Shown here one piece after another: positions 5,688 through 7,569 of a stretch of DNA of 7,569 bases. Position numbers and translations under genes: made by a program. Below the pieces are notes generated by a model. The model made no database searches. It was not told where the DNA came from and saw only the letters and a program-made list of their open reading frames with translations. Positions within the stretch are counted from its first letter, which is position 1; the number at the start of each line of letters is the position of its first letter. Origin of the DNA: Candidatus Zixiibacteriota bacterium (GTDB lineage Bacteria > Zixibacteria > MSB-5A5 > GN15 > FEB-12); NCBI GenBank assembly GCA_022564135.1, contig JADFLZ010000096.1, positions 1-7,569 of the forward strand, in the 5' to 3' direction.

Positions 5688-6506
5688 TTATTTTCCGACA
5701 TCCCCTCCCAATATAATCGGAAGACCCGCCTTGCCGCTGCCAATAATTACCACCTTGGTGTTGTTGGATTTGGCAATTTCCAGCGTTGCTTCTATCCCTT
5801 TCCACTTTAGCAGCGACTGCGTAATACCGGCGCTGACAATCTTCTGGAAATCAGCAATACCCTTGGCTTCGATACGTTTTCTGTCCGCCTCAAGCCTTTC
5901 TTTGGCAATGGTAAACTTCATCCGCTGAGCTTCCTGGTCGGCTGTCAGCTTGAAATTGATAGCCCGCGAAATTTCCTCAGGAATGGTAATGTCCCGAATC
6001 AACACATTCGTAATTTCAATGTGGTTAGGGGCCATAGCCTCTCTTAATCCTTCTTCAATCGCCTTGTTCATCTCCTCCCGTTTGGTAGAATAAATTTCTT
6101 CCGGCTTGTACCTGCCGGCAATTCCGCGAGCGATGCCCCTTATGGTCGGAGACACTTTTATGTTATAGTAGTCTTCGCCGATTTCCACCTGTAAAGAATC
6201 TAATTTACTGGCAATAGGACGAAATAAAATCGAAACATCCATACGGATTGTAGCGCCGTCGGATGACAGCACGGTCAGGTTTTCCTTTCTTTCCTGCAGC
6301 TGAATCTTATAGACAATCATCCGGTTCCACGGCAGATGCCAGTTGAAACCTTCCGGGTAAATTGTTCCGAACTCGGTACCGGAACCGAAAGTAGCGTAGA
6401 AAACTCCCCGGTGACCCGATGAAATTTTTGTGCCGCAGCCAACCGACATTAAGGCCATTACCAAAATCAGTAGAAGCGGCAAAAATTTGATCTTTTGCTT
6501 AAGCAT
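5688..6506 (-). CDS. Prohibitin/SPFH-domain protein with an N-terminal lipoprotein-like signal
   Basis: A 272-residue protein of the prohibitin/stomatin/HflKC superfamily, which forms membrane-bound oligomers that organise membrane patches or regulate proteases such as FtsH. Residues 6-23 are a hydrophobic export signal ending in MSVGC, so Cys24 may be lipidated; the -3 residue is Ser rather than the usual Leu, and residues 6-23 could instead stay as a membrane anchor. The SPFH domain follows from about residue 30 (GHRGVFYATFG, YPEGFNWHLPW, QLQERKENLTVLSSDG) to about 190, then an Ala/Glu/Lys-rich helix likely to be coiled coil (DQEAQRMKFTIAKERLEADR). The C-terminal VVIIGSGKAGLPIILGG is like other bacterial prohibitins. 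Length is normal for the family. The start has AGGGAG 5 bases ahead. uvrB lies upstream on the same strand; no FtsH or NfeD partner is visible. Confidence 0.9.
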   Translation of the reverse strand: MLKQKIKFLPLLLILVMALMSVGCGTKISSGHRGVFYATFGSGTEFGTIYPEGFNWHLPWNRMIVYKIQLQERKENLTVLSSDGATIRMDVSILFRPIASKLDSLQVEIGEDYYNIKVSPTIRGIARGIAGRYKPEEIYSTKREEMNKAIEEGLREAMAPNHIEITNVLIRDITIPEEISRAINFKLTADQEAQRMKFTIAKERLEADRKRIEAKGIADFQKIVSAGITQSLLKWKGIEATLEIAKSNNTKVVIIGSGKAGLPIILGGDVGK

Positions 6507-6511
6507 TTTTA

Positions 6512-6517
6512 CTCCCT
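6512..6517 (-). promoter_or_regulatory. Ribosome binding site of the SPFH gene
   Basis: On the minus strand AGGGAG is followed by TAAAA and the ATG at 6506-6504. This gives the gene its own translation start. The 103-base gap to uvrB (6507-6609) is AT-rich; I found neither a clear terminator for uvrB nor a convincing promoter in it. Confidence 0.65.
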
Positions 6518-6609
6518 GTTAAAATATTTTGAATTCAGTTTAATTTAATTTGCCTAAAGACAGCCGCTAAGACAACAAGAAAAACTCAATAACTGACTAT
6601 AACCCGCTT

Positions 6610-7569
6610 TCAGCGCTTTTTATGACTTTTTTTGCCCGGCCGGCCCTGCAGCAGCTTGATTTCATCACGAAACAGGACAGCTGTTTCAAAATCAAGGTTC
6701 TCGGCGGCTTTCATCATAGAACCCATTAGGAATGAAATCTTGCCATCCCGATCGAGCTCTTCATAGCGCCCCGGTAATTCAAATTTCTTCTTTTTAACCG
6801 TGCGGGTGTCGGCAAAACCGGTACTTTGCAAAATTTCATCTCGAGTCTTAAAAATTGTCTCAGGATTGATATTATGCTCTTTGTTATAGGCTGCCTGCTT
6901 TTTTCGGCGGCGGTTGGTTTCGTCGATAGCCTTTTTCATAGAGTCAGTAATTTTATCAGCATAAAAAATGACTTCGCCGTTTTTATTACGGGCGGCGCGT
7001 CCGGCGGTCTGAATAAGAGCCCTGGCCGAGCGCAGGAAACCTTCTTTGTCAGCATCCATTACCGCTACCAGCGAGACTTCCGGCAAATCAAGCCCCTCCC
7101 GCAGCAGATTTACTCCTATCAGCACGTCAAATTCCCCCAGCCGAAGATCCCGGATAATTTCGGTTCTTTCTATGGTAAGAATTTCACTGTGAAGATAGCG
7201 GACTCTTATTCCTGAACGGTCTAAGTAATCGGCCAGGTCTTCAGCCATCTTTTTAGTCAAAGTAGTAACCAGCGTTCTCTCACCTCGCTCCAGACGCAGC
7301 CTGACCTGCTCCATCAAATCATCGACCTGCGTAGACAGAGGCAGAACTGTTATCTGCGGGTCTAAGAGACCGGTCGGGCGGATTACCTGCTCTACCACTA
7401 CCCCTTCGGACTGTTCAATCTCGTAATCAGCGGGAGTGGCCGAGACATAAATAACTTTTTTTATCATGCCGTCAAATTCGTCAAATTGCAAAGGCCGGTT
7501 ATCAAGAGCCGAGGGCAGCCGGAAACCATGTGCCACCAGCGTCTCTTTGCGGCTGCGGTCACCGGCGAA
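6610..7569 (-). CDS. uvrB: UvrABC system protein B, C-terminal half (5' end outside window)
   Basis: The last 319 codons of UvrB, the damage-verifying helicase-like subunit of nucleotide excision repair, which is loaded by UvrA and then recruits UvrC to cut around the lesion. The frame stays open to the right edge, where it reads FAGDRSRKETL before VAHGFRLPSALDNRPL; the GTG at 7536 is internal, not a start. In visible numbering, YVSATPADYE at 41-50 is helicase motif III-like, LVTTLTKKMAEDLADYL lies near 100-116, GVNLLREGLDLPEVSLVAVMDADKEGFLRS begins at 152, and QTAGRAARN at 187-195 is the motif VI arginine segment. The C-terminal UVR motif (AAENLDFETAVLFRDEI), which contacts UvrC, is intact, followed by a short basic tail. 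The Walker motifs and the damage-probing beta-hairpin lie outside the window. No sign of decay. Confidence 0.97.
   Translation of the reverse strand, partial: FAGDRSRKETLVAHGFRLPSALDNRPLQFDEFDGMIKKVIYVSATPADYEIEQSEGVVVEQVIRPTGLLDPQITVLPLSTQVDDLMEQVRLRLERGERTLVTTLTKKMAEDLADYLDRSGIRVRYLHSEILTIERTEIIRDLRLGEFDVLIGVNLLREGLDLPEVSLVAVMDADKEGFLRSARALIQTAGRAARNKNGEVIFYADKITDSMKKAIDETNRRRKKQAAYNKEHNINPETIFKTRDEILQSTGFADTRTVKKKKFELPGRYEELDRDGKISFLMGSMMKAAENLDFETAVLFRDEIKLLQGRPGKKSHKKR

Noticed and set aside
5647..5928. Plus-strand 93-residue frame opposite the SPFH gene
   Set aside because: It starts within the terminator stem and runs antisense to a clear SPFH gene.
6541..6609. Imperfect direct repeat CTAAAGACAGC / CTAAGACAAC between uvrB and the SPFH gene
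   Set aside because: Short, imperfect and only two copies; no functional reading supported.
6826..7215. Plus-strand 129-residue open frame opposite uvrB
   Set aside because: It is fully antisense to the highly conserved UvrB helicase domain and shows no start signal or domain.

Overview
The window looks like a chromosomal piece of an uncultured bacterium of the FCB-type lineages, most like candidate phylum Zixibacteria. This is an inference from one gene: a large exported protein that starts with a 'FGGAIWIGG' type beta-rich module and ends in a pair of dockerin-type calcium loops, an architecture common in that group. Base composition is moderate and Shine-Dalgarno sites are clear. There is no mobile element, CRISPR array, tRNA or rRNA gene in view.

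Layout, left to right. (1) Bases 1-215, minus strand: the first 71 codons of an exported protein, starting at GTG and cut by the window edge. (2) Bases 216-893: a 678-base divergent intergenic region rich in inverted repeats. It holds a strong-looking leftward sigma70-type promoter (593-620) and a plus-strand hairpin with a T-rich tail that matches no upstream plus-strand gene. (3) Bases 894-4319, plus strand: an 1141-residue exported multidomain protein with C-terminal dockerin repeats. (4) Bases 4458-5612, plus strand: an acyl-CoA dehydrogenase. (5) Bases 5628-5662: a bidirectional intrinsic terminator between convergent genes. (6) Bases 5688-6506, minus strand: a probable membrane-anchored or lipoprotein prohibitin/SPFH protein. 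(7) Bases 6610-7569, minus strand: the C-terminal half of UvrB.

The genes do not form one pathway. The two divergent genes at the left both encode exported proteins and may share regulation from the structured region between them. The acyl-CoA dehydrogenase stands alone here, without electron-transfer flavoprotein or other beta-oxidation genes. The SPFH gene follows uvrB on the same strand with a 103-base gap and its own ribosome binding site, so co-transcription is possible but not shown. I found no convincing new defence or mobile system. The least explained part is the structured intergenic region at 216-893.
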